DNA of 64,000 nt from Oscillospiraceae bacterium (lineage in GTDB: Bacteria; Bacillota; Clostridia; UMGS1810). The position numbers were made by a program, and so were the translations under genes. The stretch is from positions 1 to 64,000 of the forward strand of contig SVJU01000001.1 of NCBI GenBank assembly GCA_015068825.1, written 5' to 3'. Of this stretch, positions 25,780 to 36,062 are shown one piece after another. Numbering within the stretch: position 1 is the first letter of the stretch; each line of letters starts with the position of its first letter. Below the pieces are notes generated by a model. It was not told the DNA's origin and searched no databases. It saw only the letters and a list, made by a program, of their open reading frames with translations.

Positions 25780-26658
25780 GTGATAAAAAGTATGACCGGA
25801 TATGGTCAGTGTGTAAAACAGTTTGATGACTACAGAATAACAGTTGAATTAAAAACAGTAAATAACAGATATCTTGATACAAATGTAAGAGTTTATAAAC
25901 AATATTCTTTTGTAGAAGAGCTTATAAGAGAGGTTGTACCTTCTAAAATATCAAGAGGTAAATTAGATATTGCAATTTTGTTTGACAACATAAAAAAAGA
26001 CGACAGAGTTGTAACCTTAAATGAAGAAGTTGCAAGAGGATACTATGATGCTCTTAAAAATATGGCAGAAGTTTTTAATCTTACCGATGATATAACAGTA
26101 TCAAGACTTGCTCATTTTCCTGATGTTTTTACTGTTGAGAAAAAAGAGCAGGATAAAGAAAAAATCAATGCCGATGTTTTATCTGTTTTAAATGATGCTA
26201 TAGACGACCTTACATCTTCAAGAATAAGAGAAGGCGAGAGACTTAAAAAATTCTTTGACGAAAGTTTTGACACTATGGAACAGCTTGTTTTAAATATTGA
26301 AAAGCGTTCTCCCGAAACAATCGAAGAATTTGCAGAAAGAATTAAAACAAGAGTTAAAGATTTTACCGAGGGAGCAGAGATTGAAGAATCAAGACTTTTG
26401 TCTGAGGTTTGTCTTTATACTGATAAAATAAACATTACCGAAGAAATAACACGCTTTCGAAGTCATTTAAAAGAAATGAGAAGTCTTGTTTTAAGCAATA
26501 TTCCCGTTGGCAGAAAGCTTGACTTTACTGTTCAGGAATTAAACAGAGAAGCAAATACAATGGGCTCTAAATGTAACGACTACGAAATAAGTCGTCTTGT
26601 TGTTGAATTAAAGAGCGAAATAGAAAAGGTAAGAGAACAGGTTCAGAACATTGAATAA
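25780..26658 (+). CDS. yicC: YicC-family endoribonuclease
   Basis: A 292-residue protein with the N-terminal YicC-like domain and the C-terminal DUF1732 domain. It begins at GTG to give IKSMTGYG, the invariant start of the family; GGGGGA lies 7 nt upstream. E. coli YicC is a metal-dependent endoribonuclease that clips small RNAs. The conserved C-terminal [17 protein letters not shown] block is present. yicC-remA-gmk-rpoZ is the standard Bacillota order. Confidence 0.92.
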   Translation: MIKSMTGYGQCVKQFDDYRITVELKTVNNRYLDTNVRVYKQYSFVEELIREVVPSKISRGKLDIAILFDNIKKDDRVVTLNEEVARGYYDALKNMAEVFNLTDDITVSRLAHFPDVFTVEKKEQDKEKINADVLSVLNDAIDDLTSSRIREGERLKKFFDESFDTMEQLVLNIEKRSPETIEEFAERIKTRVKDFTEGAEIEESRLLSEVCLYTDKINITEEITRFRSHLKEMRSLVLSNIPVGRKLDFTVQELNREANTMGSKCNDYEISRLVVELKSEIEKVREQVQNIE

Positions 26659-26663
26659 AGGTT

Positions 26664-26939
26664 GTGATTAAAATAAAACTTATAAATATAGGTTTTGGAA
26701 ACATTGTTTCTGCTACAAGAATAGTTGCTATTGTAAGTCCTGAGGCGGCACCTATAAAAAGAATTATTCAGGGTGCAAGAGATAAGGGAATGCTTATTGA
26801 TGCAACAAGCGGCAGAAGAACAAGAGCAGTAATAGTTATGGACAGCGAGCATGTGATTTTGTCGGCAGTTCAGCCCGAAACAGTTGCAGGCAGACTTGAA
26901 AAAGATTTAACGCTTTCGGGAGATGATGAAATTGAATAA
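26664..26939 (+). CDS. remA: RemA/DUF370 regulatory protein
   Basis: A 91-residue RemA family protein. The hallmark segments [32 protein letters not shown] and [11 protein letters not shown] are all present. In Bacillus subtilis RemA is a DNA-binding activator of biofilm matrix and osmoprotection genes that assembles into arcs. The start is GTG (26664); its ribosome-binding site is weak and very close, so coupling to yicC (5 nt upstream) is likely. It overlaps the gmk start. Confidence 0.93.
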   Translation: MIKIKLINIGFGNIVSATRIVAIVSPEAAPIKRIIQGARDKGMLIDATSGRRTRAVIVMDSEHVILSAVQPETVAGRLEKDLTLSGDDEIE

Positions 26940-27534
26940 AAGAAGAGGAACACTTATAATCCTTTCAGGTCCTTCAGGCTCAGGAAAGGGAACAGTGTTA
27001 AAAAACTTTTTTGAAAATTATGGCGATAAAAATGTAAAGCTTTCGGTATCGGCAACAACAAGGGAGCCAAGAGAAGGCGAAATTGATGGCGTAAATTACT
27101 TTTTTATATCAAAGACAAGCTTTGAAAAAATGATTGATGAAGATAAGTTTTTAGAATGGGCATCGTTTTGCGATAACTTTTACGGAACACCGCTTTCTTT
27201 TGTTGATGAAAACCTTGAAAACGGATGCGATGTAATACTTGAAATAGAGGTTCAGGGCGCACTTAAGGTTATGGAAAAAAGAAATGATGCAGTAAGTGTA
27301 TTTATTCTTCCTCCATCGGCAGCTGAACTTGAAAAAAGACTTATCGGCAGACAAACCGAAAGTATGGATGTAATAGAAAAAAGAATAACTCAGGCAAAAT
27401 GGGAAATTTCTAATCTGGAAAAATATACTTATTTTGTTGTAAACGATACTGTTGAAGATGCTGCAAAGAAATTTAAGGCAATAATAGATGCAGAAAGATT
27501 AAAAACTGATAAACAAAAAGATTTTGAATTTTAA
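26926..27534 (+). CDS. gmk: Guanylate kinase
   Basis: Phosphorylates GMP to GDP, about 202 residues. P-loop GPSGSGKGT at about 15-23, followed by the GMP-binding TTREPR and the YFF block. The start is uncertain: ATG at 26923 or 26926, or TTG at 26932, which has the best spacing (9 nt) from GGGAG. All of them overlap the remA end. Confidence 0.96.
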   Translation: MKLNKRRGTLIILSGPSGSGKGTVLKNFFENYGDKNVKLSVSATTREPREGEIDGVNYFFISKTSFEKMIDEDKFLEWASFCDNFYGTPLSFVDENLENGCDVILEIEVQGALKVMEKRNDAVSVFILPPSAAELEKRLIGRQTESMDVIEKRITQAKWEISNLEKYTYFVVNDTVEDAAKKFKAIIDAERLKTDKQKDFEF

Positions 27535-27581
27535 AATAAAATGTTGTTTTTACATAGTTAAAGAAAGGGATGTTATACATT

Positions 27582-27872
27582 ATGATGATTGATCCATCAG
27601 TAAAAAAATTAATGGAGGGTTCAAATCCTGAAAACCCAAGATTTGAAAGCAGATATTCTTTAGTTATTGCAGCTGCAAAAAGAGCAAGAGAAATCTGCAA
27701 AACAGGTGTAAGCTTTACTGAATGTAAAGATGGAAAACCTGTAACAGTTGCAGTTAACGAAATTGCAGAAAATAAAATCAGCTTTAAAAAGAAAAGCAAT
27801 AAAACAGACAATATGAGTATGGATATGATTCTTAATATGTATCTTGAAGAGGATATGTCGTCTTCTAAGTAA
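27582..27872 (+). CDS. rpoZ: RNA polymerase omega subunit
   Basis: A 96-residue omega subunit that helps RNA polymerase assembly. The core SRYSLVIAAAKRAREI is diagnostic. The C-terminus is a Lys/Met-rich tail. Start 27582 is preferred over an ATG at 27570 that overlaps the AAAGGG site. Position between gmk and coaBC is conserved. Confidence 0.93.
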   Translation: MMIDPSVKKLMEGSNPENPRFESRYSLVIAAAKRAREICKTGVSFTECKDGKPVTVAVNEIAENKISFKKKSNKTDNMSMDMILNMYLEEDMSSSK

Positions 27873-27895
27873 CGATAAAACGGAGGATTGAAAAT

Positions 27896-29074
27896 ATGCC
27901 AAAATGCGTTGTAATGGGTGTTTGTGGCGGTATAGCTGCATACAAATCGGCATACATTGCAAGAGCTCTTATAAAAAAAGGGTATGATGTGCATGTTGTT
28001 ATGACAAAGTCAGCTACCGAATTTATTACACCCTTAACCTTTCAGACAATCACAAAAAATAAGGTTATAACCGATATGTTTTCGCTAAGTGAAAATGTTA
28101 CAACCGAGCATATTTCGCTTGCAAAAATGGCGGATGTATTTTTAATCTGTCCTGCAACTGCAAACATTATTGGAAAGGTTGCCTCGGGTATTGCAGATGA
28201 TTTTTTGTCTACAACCATTATGGCAACAAAAAGCAAAGTCGTTTTCTGCCCGGCAATGAACACAAATATGTATGAAAACCCAATTTTTGTGGCCAATATG
28301 AATAAGCTTAAGCATCTGGGGTACGAATTTGTTGAATCGGGCGTTGGATATCTTGCCTGCGGCGATGAAGGTGCAGGAAGACTTGCTGATGAAGAAGATA
28401 TTTTAGATGCAGTTGACATTTCGTTATGTGATAAAAAAGATTTTGAAGGCAAAAATGTTCTGGTTACAGCAGGTCCGACAATGGAAGAAATTGACCCTGT
28501 AAGATACATTACAAACCATTCGAGCGGTAAAATGGGTTATGCTATAGCAAGATGTGCCAAAATGCGTGGTGCATCGGTAACACTTGTTACGGGTAAAACA
28601 AATCTTAAACCCATATCCGGCATAGAGGTTATAGATGTTAAAAGCGCACAGGATATGTATAATGCCGTTCTTAACAATTTTGAAAAAGCGGATGTTGTTA
28701 TAAAGGCTGCAGCAGTTGCAGATTTTACACCGTCAGAATTTGCGAGTGACAAAATAAAAAAAGAAGACGGAATGAGTGTAATTAACCTTGAAAGAACATC
28801 AGATATTTTAAAAGAGCTTGGCGAAAGAAAAACAAAACAGACTCTTGTTGGATTTTGTATGGAAACAAAAGACCTTTTAGAGAGCGCAAAATCAAAGCTT
28901 GAAAGAAAAAATCTTGATTTTATAGTTGCTAACAATGTAAATGTACCCGGAGCAGGTTTTGGTCTGGATACAAATGTTGTTACAATTATAGATAAATACG
29001 GCAACCTTAATGAATATAACAAAATGTCAAAAGATGAGGTTGCAAATATAATTTTAGACCATATAACAAAATAG
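27896..29074 (+). CDS. coaBC: Bifunctional phosphopantothenoylcysteine decarboxylase/synthetase
   Basis: Two coenzyme A steps in one protein of 392 residues. The N-terminal CoaC flavoprotein has catalytic His72 (TEHISLAK), PAMNTNMY (119-126) and Cys155 (LACGDEGAGR). The C-terminal CoaB synthetase begins near 185 with VLVTAGPT and contains NHSSGKMG. CoaB joins cysteine to 4'-phosphopantothenate and CoaC decarboxylates the product. An intrinsic terminator follows, partly separating it from priA. Confidence 0.97.
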   Translation: MPKCVVMGVCGGIAAYKSAYIARALIKKGYDVHVVMTKSATEFITPLTFQTITKNKVITDMFSLSENVTTEHISLAKMADVFLICPATANIIGKVASGIADDFLSTTIMATKSKVVFCPAMNTNMYENPIFVANMNKLKHLGYEFVESGVGYLACGDEGAGRLADEEDILDAVDISLCDKKDFEGKNVLVTAGPTMEEIDPVRYITNHSSGKMGYAIARCAKMRGASVTLVTGKTNLKPISGIEVIDVKSAQDMYNAVLNNFEKADVVIKAAAVADFTPSEFASDKIKKEDGMSVINLERTSDILKELGERKTKQTLVGFCMETKDLLESAKSKLERKNLDFIVANNVNVPGAGFGLDTNVVTIIDKYGNLNEYNKMSKDEVANIILDHITK

Positions 29075-29079
29075 CAAAC

Positions 29080-29102
29080 AGGCAACTTGTGTTGCCTTTT
29101 TT
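29080..29102 (+). terminator. Intrinsic terminator after coaBC
   Basis: Seven-bp stem AGGCAAC/GTTGCCT with a TTGT loop followed by a six-T run (29097-29102). It lies between coaBC and priA and may only attenuate, because priA shows no strong promoter. Confidence 0.8.
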
Positions 29103-29137
29103 GTGTTTCTTACACTAAATTAAAAAGGAGTGATTTA

Positions 29138-31573
29138 ATGATTTGTGAAGTGGTAATAAACAATATTTCACGACATACAGATAATATATATCATTATATT
29201 GCTCCCGAAAATGAAAAAAACTATATCGGCAGAAGGGTTGTTGTTCCGTTTGGCAGAGGAAACAAATCTTACGAAGGTTATATTTTGGGTACTTGCGATA
29301 AAAGTGAGTATAAAAATTTAAAAGAAATAACCGAGTTTGTAGATGATTATAACTATTTTAACGAAAAAATTGCAGGTCTTATAAAGTTTTTGCATCACAG
29401 ATATTTTTCGCCTTATTGCGATATTATAAAAGCAGTTCTGCCCCGTGGTGTATCACTTAAGATGCTTACAATTGTTCATCTTCTTGAAAAAGATGATGAT
29501 ATTATAAAATCAAAAGTTAAAAACTCACTTATAAAAGAAAAAATCGTAAATGAGCTTAAAGAAAACGGCTCACAGGAAATTAATATTCTTTGTTCAAATA
29601 TTGGTAGAAAAAATATAACATCTGCAGTAAAAAGCCTTATCGAAGACAATATTATCTATACAACTGAAGAAAAAAACGAGGGCCAGAAGGATAAATATAT
29701 TAAAATGGTATCCCTTTTGTTAGAGAGGGAAGAAGCCTTTGAACTGTGTGAAATCCTTTATAAAAAAGCAAAAGCACAGGCGAGGGTTTTAGAAGTTCTT
29801 TTAGAAAACGAAAGTATTTCGTTATCGGAGCTTTTAGAGATTTGCGAAACCTCACACAGTGTTGTAGATGCACTTTTAAAGAAAGATGTTATAGATGTTT
29901 ACGAAATAAAAGCGCCTTTTGAAGAAGAAGTTGTTGAAATAGAAAATGAACATTTTGTTTTAACAAATGAGCAAAAAGAAGCAGTTTTTAAAATCTACGA
30001 AAGCATTGAAAATAACGAGAATAAAACATATCTTCTTCATGGTGTTACAGGAAGCGGAAAAACAGAGATTTATCTTAATTTAATAGAAAAATGTATAGAA
30101 AAAAATCTCCAGTCGCTGTTTTTGGTTCCTGAAATTGCGCTAACACCTCAAATGGTGTCACAGGTGAAAAAACGCTTTGGTTCATCTGTTGCGGTAATTC
30201 ACAGTATGCTTACTGTAAAAAAACGATATGATGAATGGAAAAGAATCAAATCGGGCGAGGTAATGGTAGTTGTTGGCGCACGCTCGGCTATCTTTTCGCC
30301 GCTTGAAAGACTTGGTCTTATAATAATTGATGAAGAACACGAGGGCACATATAAATCGGAGTCATCGCCAAGATATCACACCATAGAGGTTGCCCGTTAC
30401 AGAGCCAGACACGAAGGCGCAACGCTTTTACTGGCATCGGCAACACCGTCACTTGAAAGCTATTATAACGCAAAAGAAAAAAAATATGAGCTCATAGAAT
30501 TAAAAAGAAGAATTAACAATAAAGCATTGCCGGATGTTATGCTGATGGACATGCGAAAAGAACTTGAGGGCGGAAACCGCTCAATCTTTTCGGAAAGACT
30601 AAAATCAGAAATTGCAAAAAATTTAAAAAACAAAGAGCAGACAATTTTATTTTTGAATAAAAGAGGATATTCCACCTTTGTTTCGTGCAGAAACTGCGGA
30701 TATGTTCCAAAATGTCCAAATTGTGATATTTCGCTTACATATCACAAATCGGGCGAATTTATGGTTTGTCACTATTGTGATTACAAAATGGAAAAAACCG
30801 AAACCTGCCCTGAATGTCAAAGCAACAAATTGAAGCATTTTGGGCTGGGCACACAAAAGGTTACCGATGAAATAGAAAATCTTTTTCCAAATGCAACATA
30901 TCTTAGAATGGATGCAGATACAACCTCCAAAAGATTTTCACACGAAGAAATTTTAGATAAATTTAAAAACGAAAAAACCGATATTTTGGTCGGTACTCAA
31001 ATGATAACAAAAGGACTCGATTTTGAAAATGTAACTTTAGTTGGAGTGCTTGCAGCAGACCTTAGCCTTTTTCAAAGCGACTTTAGAGCAAATGAAAAAA
31101 CCTTTTCTCTTCTTACACAGGTTGTAGGAAGAGCAGGCAGAGGCGAAAGGGAAGGAAGAGCTGTTGTTCAGAGCTATTATCCTGAAAATGATATTTTTGC
31201 TTATTCAAATTCGCAAAATTACAATGCGTTTTATGAAAGCGAAATTGAACTCAGAAGGCAAATGAAATATCCACCGTTTTGCGAGGTTATTCTGTTTACG
31301 GCATCGGGCGAAAAAGAAAAAAGCGTTTATAACTATCTTTTAAATTTCAGAAAAGAGTTTTTAAGTGCAATAAACGAAGAAAAAATTGGTGCAGATGTGT
31401 TTGGTGTAAATAAATGCACAATGTATAAAATCAACAATAAATACCGATATAATTTTATGGTTAAAATGCATTACAGCAAAAAAATGTACGAAAGAATACA
31501 CACCATATTAAAAAATAATTATAAGGACGATATAAGTATAATAGTGGATGTAAATCCTGTAAGTATGTATTAA
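29138..31573 (+). CDS. priA: Primosomal helicase PriA (replication restart)
   Basis: Superfamily 2 3'-5' DNA helicase of 811 residues that reloads the replisome at collapsed forks. It has the N-terminal 3'-DNA-binding domain, Walker A GVTGSGKTE (about 302-310), DEEH box (about 398), and an eight-Cys zinc-binding insert (about 517-564). GRAGRGEREG helicase motif VI is also present. ATG at 29138 follows AAGGAG by 7 nt; a longer frame would start within the terminator. It leads the def-fmt-rsmB-rlmN group. Confidence 0.97.
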   Translation: MICEVVINNISRHTDNIYHYIAPENEKNYIGRRVVVPFGRGNKSYEGYILGTCDKSEYKNLKEITEFVDDYNYFNEKIAGLIKFLHHRYFSPYCDIIKAVLPRGVSLKMLTIVHLLEKDDDIIKSKVKNSLIKEKIVNELKENGSQEINILCSNIGRKNITSAVKSLIEDNIIYTTEEKNEGQKDKYIKMVSLLLEREEAFELCEILYKKAKAQARVLEVLLENESISLSELLEICETSHSVVDALLKKDVIDVYEIKAPFEEEVVEIENEHFVLTNEQKEAVFKIYESIENNENKTYLLHGVTGSGKTEIYLNLIEKCIEKNLQSLFLVPEIALTPQMVSQVKKRFGSSVAVIHSMLTVKKRYDEWKRIKSGEVMVVVGARSAIFSPLERLGLIIIDEEHEGTYKSESSPRYHTIEVARYRARHEGATLLLASATPSLESYYNAKEKKYELIELKRRINNKALPDVMLMDMRKELEGGNRSIFSERLKSEIAKNLKNKEQTILFLNKRGYSTFVSCRNCGYVPKCPNCDISLTYHKSGEFMVCHYCDYKMEKTETCPECQSNKLKHFGLGTQKVTDEIENLFPNATYLRMDADTTSKRFSHEEILDKFKNEKTDILVGTQMITKGLDFENVTLVGVLAADLSLFQSDFRANEKTFSLLTQVVGRAGRGEREGRAVVQSYYPENDIFAYSNSQNYNAFYESEIELRRQMKYPPFCEVILFTASGEKEKSVYNYLLNFRKEFLSAINEEKIGADVFGVNKCTMYKINNKYRYNFMVKMHYSKKMYERIHTILKNNYKDDISIIVDVNPVSMY

Positions 31574-31588
31574 AAGGAGATTTTAAAA

Positions 31589-32056
31589 ATGGCAATAAGA
31601 AATATAAGAAAATTAGGAGACGACCTTTTAAGAAAGAAAAGCAGAGAAGTTGAAGTTATTGATGAAAGAATTTTAACTCTTTTAGACGATATGACAGAAA
31701 CTATGAATGCTGCAAACGGTGTAGGTCTTGCTGCACCACAGGTTGGTATTTTAAAAAGGGTTGTTGTAATAGATGTCGGCGAGGGGCCGATTGAGCTTAT
31801 AAATCCCGAAATTATAAACTTAAGCGGGCATCAGACATCTGTTGAAGGATGCCTTAGTGTGCCAGACAGATGGGGCGAGGTTGTAAGACCTAAAAAGGTT
31901 GTTGTAAGGGCGCAGGATCGAAACGGAGATTATTTTGAAGTTATGGGTGAAGACCTTCTTGCAACTGCACTTTGCCACGAGTTAGACCATCTTGATGGTG
32001 TGATTTTTGTTGATAAAGCAACACGCTTTGTAAATCCTCACGAAGATGACGAATAA
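31589..32056 (+). CDS. def: Peptide deformylase
   Basis: Removes formyl from nascent N-terminal methionine. It has 155 residues with all three motifs: [10 protein letters not shown] (44-53), EGCLS (metal ligand Cys88) and HELDH (His130, Glu131, His134). It is paired with fmt, which adds the formyl group to initiator tRNA. Confidence 0.98.
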   Translation: MAIRNIRKLGDDLLRKKSREVEVIDERILTLLDDMTETMNAANGVGLAAPQVGILKRVVVIDVGEGPIELINPEIINLSGHQTSVEGCLSVPDRWGEVVRPKKVVVRAQDRNGDYFEVMGEDLLATALCHELDHLDGVIFVDKATRFVNPHEDDE

Positions 32057-32080
32057 TAATTTAAAAAGGAATAGATAACA

Positions 32081-33013
32081 ATGAAAGTAATGTTTATGGG
32101 AACGCCCGACTTTTCGGTGTATTCTTTAAAGCTTATGGTTGAAGAAGGATATGATGTTACTTCTGTTGTAACTCAGCCCGACAAGAAAAAGGGAAGAGGT
32201 CACAAAATGGCACATCCGCCTGTTTTTGACTATGCTTTTGAAAAGAAAATTGAAATTTATCAGCCCGAAAATTTAAAAAAAGAGAATTTTGAAGAAATTT
32301 TAATAAAAGAAAATCCTGATATCATTGTGGTTGCAGCTTATGGAAAAATACTTCCTGAATATGTTTTAAACTATCCAAAATATGGGTGTATAAATGTTCA
32401 TGCATCTCTTCTGCCAAAATACAGAGGAGCAGCGCCTATTCAAAGATGTATTATAGACGGCGAAGAAAAAACAGGCGTTACAATTATGTATATGGAAAAA
32501 GGCCTTGATACAGGTGATATGATACTCAAAAAAGAGGTTGAAATTACCCGCGACGATAACTACGAAACACTTCACGATAAGCTGGCCAACATAGGTACGA
32601 TTGCTTTAAAAGAGGCACTTATGCTAATTGAAAGCGGCAATTTTACAAGAGAAAAACAAAACGATGAATTATCAAACTACGCACCAATGATAGATAAAGA
32701 AACTGCAAAAATTTACTGGGATAAAAGCGCAGAGGATATTTTTAATCTTGTAAGGGGATTATATCCTTATCCAAAATCTTATACTACTTATGACGGAAAA
32801 CTTTTTAAAATTTGCAAAGCAAATGTTACCGACAGAAAATCAAACGGCAAGATTGGAGAAATAACAAATGTTTATAAAGATTCGTTTGATGTAGCCTGCA
32901 GTGATTTTAATTTGAATATTACTAAAATTCAGACAGAAGGCAAAAAAGAAATGGATGTTTCAGATTACTTAAAAGGAAATACCATAGAAAAAGGAAAAAT
33001 TTTGGGACTATAA
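32081..33013 (+). CDS. fmt: Methionyl-tRNA formyltransferase
   Basis: Formylates Met-tRNA(fMet) using 10-formyl-THF. It has 310 residues. The catalytic set Asn105, His107 and Asp144 sits in NVHASLLPKYRG and GLDTGDMI. A C-terminal OB-like tRNA-binding domain follows. Spacing of 24 nt after def and 15 nt before the next gene implies one operon. Confidence 0.97.
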   Translation: MKVMFMGTPDFSVYSLKLMVEEGYDVTSVVTQPDKKKGRGHKMAHPPVFDYAFEKKIEIYQPENLKKENFEEILIKENPDIIVVAAYGKILPEYVLNYPKYGCINVHASLLPKYRGAAPIQRCIIDGEEKTGVTIMYMEKGLDTGDMILKKEVEITRDDNYETLHDKLANIGTIALKEALMLIESGNFTREKQNDELSNYAPMIDKETAKIYWDKSAEDIFNLVRGLYPYPKSYTTYDGKLFKICKANVTDRKSNGKIGEITNVYKDSFDVACSDFNLNITKIQTEGKKEMDVSDYLKGNTIEKGKILGL

Positions 33014-33028
33014 AAAGGGTGATATTTA

Positions 33029-33712
33029 ATGTATTATTTAGATAGTTACTATCTTATTCTTATACTTCCTGCAATGCTTATTGCACTTTTTGCACAGGCT
33101 AATGTAACATCGTCTTTTAAAAAGTATTCAAAGCACAAGAATGTAAGAGGATTAACTGCATCCGATGTTGCAAGAAGAATACTTGATGCAAACGGTTTAA
33201 GAGGCATTAACATTGAAAGAGTTGCAGGCTCTCTTAGTGACCATTACGATCCAAAAGATAAAGTTGTAAGACTTTCGGATACTGTTTATAACAGCACAGA
33301 TGTTGCGTCAATAGGTGTTGCGGCGCACGAGGTTGGACACGCAATTCAACATGCTACAAAATATTTTCCACTAAATTTAAGAAACAGCATTTACCCTGTT
33401 GTAAATATTGCATCACAGGCAGCAGTTCCGCTTATAATTTTAGGCTTTATTATTGATTTTATAAACTTATCGTATATTGGGATACTTTTGTTTTCAGCGG
33501 TAGTATTTTTTCAGCTTATAACACTTCCTGTTGAATTTAACGCAAGCAGACGTGCACTTAAAATTTTGGATGAGTACGATATTTTGTCAAAAGACGAATT
33601 AAAGCCTGCAAGAAAGGTTTTAAGTGCGGCGGCGCTTACTTATGTAGCATCGGCACTTGTTGCAATTATGCAGCTTTTAAGATTTGTACTTCAGGCAAGG
33701 AGAAGAGATTAA
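33029..33712 (+). CDS. Membrane zinc metallopeptidase (YugP family)
   Basis: A 227-residue membrane protein of the zinc-dependent neutral protease YugP/COG2738 family. Zinc motif HEVGH (100-104) follows a first helix (about 7-24); two or three further helices lie at about 130-165 and 195-215. A downstream EFNASRRAL segment probably supplies another ligand. The family is common between fmt and rsmB in Clostridia. The substrate is unknown. Confidence 0.88.
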   Translation: MYYLDSYYLILILPAMLIALFAQANVTSSFKKYSKHKNVRGLTASDVARRILDANGLRGINIERVAGSLSDHYDPKDKVVRLSDTVYNSTDVASIGVAAHEVGHAIQHATKYFPLNLRNSIYPVVNIASQAAVPLIILGFIIDFINLSYIGILLFSAVVFFQLITLPVEFNASRRALKILDEYDILSKDELKPARKVLSAAALTYVASALVAIMQLLRFVLQARRRD

Positions 33713-35023
33713 ATGGCAAACGCAAGAGAGGTTGCCCTGAAGGTTTTATATGCTGCCCACAAAGAGGGCGCATACATAAATATAGAGTTAAATAAAAAAA
33801 TATCCGAGTCAAAATTATCGGGTGCAGATAAGCGCCTTGTAACCGAAATATGTCACGGTGTTTTAAAATATAAAATAACTCTTGATTATATCATCCGCAA
33901 AAATTCATCATTAAGGCTTAATAAAATTGCTTCTTATGTTTTGAATGTTTTAAGAATGGGAATTTATCAGATAAAGTTTATGGATAAAATTCCCGATAGC
34001 GCTGCTGTAAATGAAAGTGTTTTTCTTGCAAGAAAATATGGTGGCGGCAAAAGTGCGGGGTTTGTAAATGCAGTTCTTCGGGCAGTTATAAAAAACGAAA
34101 TTGAATATCCTAAAAATGAAATAGAATTTTTAAGTGTTAAATATTCTTATCCTGTATGGCTTTGCGAAAGGTTTATTGATACCTACGGATTTGAATTTTC
34201 AAAAGCTTTTATGGAAAAAAGCATTGAAAGACCAAGGTTAAGCATAAGGGTAAATACACTTAAAATTTCGGTTGATGATTTTATAGAAAAGGCAGAAAGT
34301 CTTGGTGTAATATGTAAAAAAAGTAAGCATTGTAATGTTGGACTTTATGTATCTGAACTTGGAACTTTGCTTGAAAGTGATTTGTTTAAAGACGGGTTCT
34401 TTTATGTTCAGGACATTGCAAGTATGCTTGTTTGCGATATTTTAAATCCCAAAGAAGGCGATACTGTTATTGATGTATGTGCAGCGCCCGGTGGAAAAAC
34501 TACATATATTGCCGAAAAAATGAAAAACAGGGGCAAGGTTTTTGCATTTGATATATATGAGCATAAAATAAAGCTTATTGAAGATAATGCAAAAAGGCTT
34601 GGAATTGATATAATATATCCGATGGTTAGTGATGCATCAAAAGAAAATGTGCTTTTTTTAGATGCATTTGATGCTGTTTTGGTTGATGCTCCGTGCTCGG
34701 GGCTTGGTATTGTAGGCAAAAAGCCCGATATCAAATACAACATAACCGAAGAAGGCATAAAAAATCTTGCGGATATAAGTTTTGATATTTTAAATAAAAG
34801 CGCAAAATATGTAAAAAAAGGCGGTTATCTTGTATTTTCGCTTTGCACAATCACAAAAGAAGAAAGTGTTAATAATGTAATGAAGTTTTTGAATGAAAAC
34901 AAAAATTTCAGACTTGAAAGAATAGATTTCGCAGATATCGAAAATGAAGGATATATTACACTTTATCCTAATGTTCATAATACCGATGGTTTCTTTGCGG
35001 CAAAATTTGTAAGGATTGATTAA
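33713..35023 (+). CDS. rsmB: 16S rRNA (cytosine-967) C5-methyltransferase
   Basis: A 436-residue RsmB/Sun protein. An N-terminal NusB-like RNA-binding domain (1-130) precedes the SAM-dependent methyltransferase with AAPGGKTT (about 258). Two catalytic cysteines lie in DAPCSG (about 328) and SLCTI (about 378). It starts immediately after the metallopeptidase stop and abuts rlmN. Confidence 0.95.
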   Translation: MANAREVALKVLYAAHKEGAYINIELNKKISESKLSGADKRLVTEICHGVLKYKITLDYIIRKNSSLRLNKIASYVLNVLRMGIYQIKFMDKIPDSAAVNESVFLARKYGGGKSAGFVNAVLRAVIKNEIEYPKNEIEFLSVKYSYPVWLCERFIDTYGFEFSKAFMEKSIERPRLSIRVNTLKISVDDFIEKAESLGVICKKSKHCNVGLYVSELGTLLESDLFKDGFFYVQDIASMLVCDILNPKEGDTVIDVCAAPGGKTTYIAEKMKNRGKVFAFDIYEHKIKLIEDNAKRLGIDIIYPMVSDASKENVLFLDAFDAVLVDAPCSGLGIVGKKPDIKYNITEEGIKNLADISFDILNKSAKYVKKGGYLVFSLCTITKEESVNNVMKFLNENKNFRLERIDFADIENEGYITLYPNVHNTDGFFAAKFVRID

Positions 35024-36052
35024 ATGGAAAAAATTAACTTAAAAGATTTGACAATATCGGAGCTTGAAGGATTTCTTGAAAAAATCGGGGAAAAAAAGTT
35101 TCGTGCAAAGCAGATTTTTAAGTGGCTGTCACTTGGAGTTGTCAGCTTTGACGAAATGACTGATATATCAAAAGATTTAAGGAAAAAGCTTTCGGATATA
35201 AGCTTTATAAGCAAAATGGAAATAGAAAGAAAGCTTGTTTCAAAAATTGACAAAACAACAAAATATCTTTTTAAGCTTTCAGACGGCAATATGGTTGAGG
35301 CGGTTGTAATGTATTATAAACATGGCATTACAATTTGTATTTCTTCTCAGGTTGGCTGCAGAATGGGGTGCAAATTCTGTGCATCAACAATAGGTGGGCT
35401 TGTGCGAAATCTTTCTGCAGGCGAAATACTCGATGAGGTTATTTTTGCCCAGAAGGATATTGGTGAGAGAATTTCTAACATAGTTATGATGGGAATTGGC
35501 GAGCCGCTTGATAATTTTGACAATGTTATAAAGTTTTTGGAAAATGTGAACAACCCATTGGGTTTAAATATTGGTTACAGACATATTTCGCTTTCCACTT
35601 GCGGAATTGTTAAAAATATTGTAGAATTAGAGAAGCTTAATATTCCTATTACGCTTTCAATTTCACTTCATGCTCCAACAGATGATTTAAGGGGCGAAAT
35701 TATGCCGGTAAATAATGCGTATAATGTTGATACTCTCATTGATGCGTGCAAAAGATATGTTGAAAAAACAAACAGGCGCATAAGTTTTGAATATACAATG
35801 ATAAAAGGTGTAAACGATTCTGAAAATATTGCAAGAATACTTGCAAAAAAATTAAAAGGAATGTTATGCCATGTAAATTTAATTCCTGTAAATGAAGTAG
35901 ATGAAACACACTTTAAAAAAAGTGATACAAAGCAAATAGAAAAATTTATAGCCGTGCTTGAAAAAAGCGGCATAACAACAACGGTCCGCAGAAAGCTTGG
36001 AAGCGATATAAACGCATCGTGCGGACAATTAAGAAGATCCAATATGAAGTAG
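35024..36052 (+). CDS. rlmN: Dual-specificity RNA methyltransferase RlmN
   Basis: Radical SAM enzyme that methylates C2 of adenine in 23S rRNA (A2503) and some tRNAs. It has 342 residues. The cluster motif is CxxxCxxC (Cys112, 116, 119), with GIGEPL downstream. The mechanistic Cys333 near the C-terminus (NASCGQLR) is retained. RlmN rather than Cfr, given the genomic context next to rsmB. Confidence 0.96.
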   Translation: MEKINLKDLTISELEGFLEKIGEKKFRAKQIFKWLSLGVVSFDEMTDISKDLRKKLSDISFISKMEIERKLVSKIDKTTKYLFKLSDGNMVEAVVMYYKHGITICISSQVGCRMGCKFCASTIGGLVRNLSAGEILDEVIFAQKDIGERISNIVMMGIGEPLDNFDNVIKFLENVNNPLGLNIGYRHISLSTCGIVKNIVELEKLNIPITLSISLHAPTDDLRGEIMPVNNAYNVDTLIDACKRYVEKTNRRISFEYTMIKGVNDSENIARILAKKLKGMLCHVNLIPVNEVDETHFKKSDTKQIEKFIAVLEKSGITTTVRRKLGSDINASCGQLRRSNMK

Positions 36053-36062
36053 GTGATTAAAA

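Noticed and set aside
28042-29085. Two long minus-strand open frames opposite coaBC
   Set aside because: coaBC on the plus strand has all catalytic motifs. The antisense frames are hydrophobic shadows with no recognisable domains.
29087-29137. Longer N-terminus for PriA
   Set aside because: The extra codons begin inside the coaBC terminator. The ATG at 29138 has a perfect Shine-Dalgarno.
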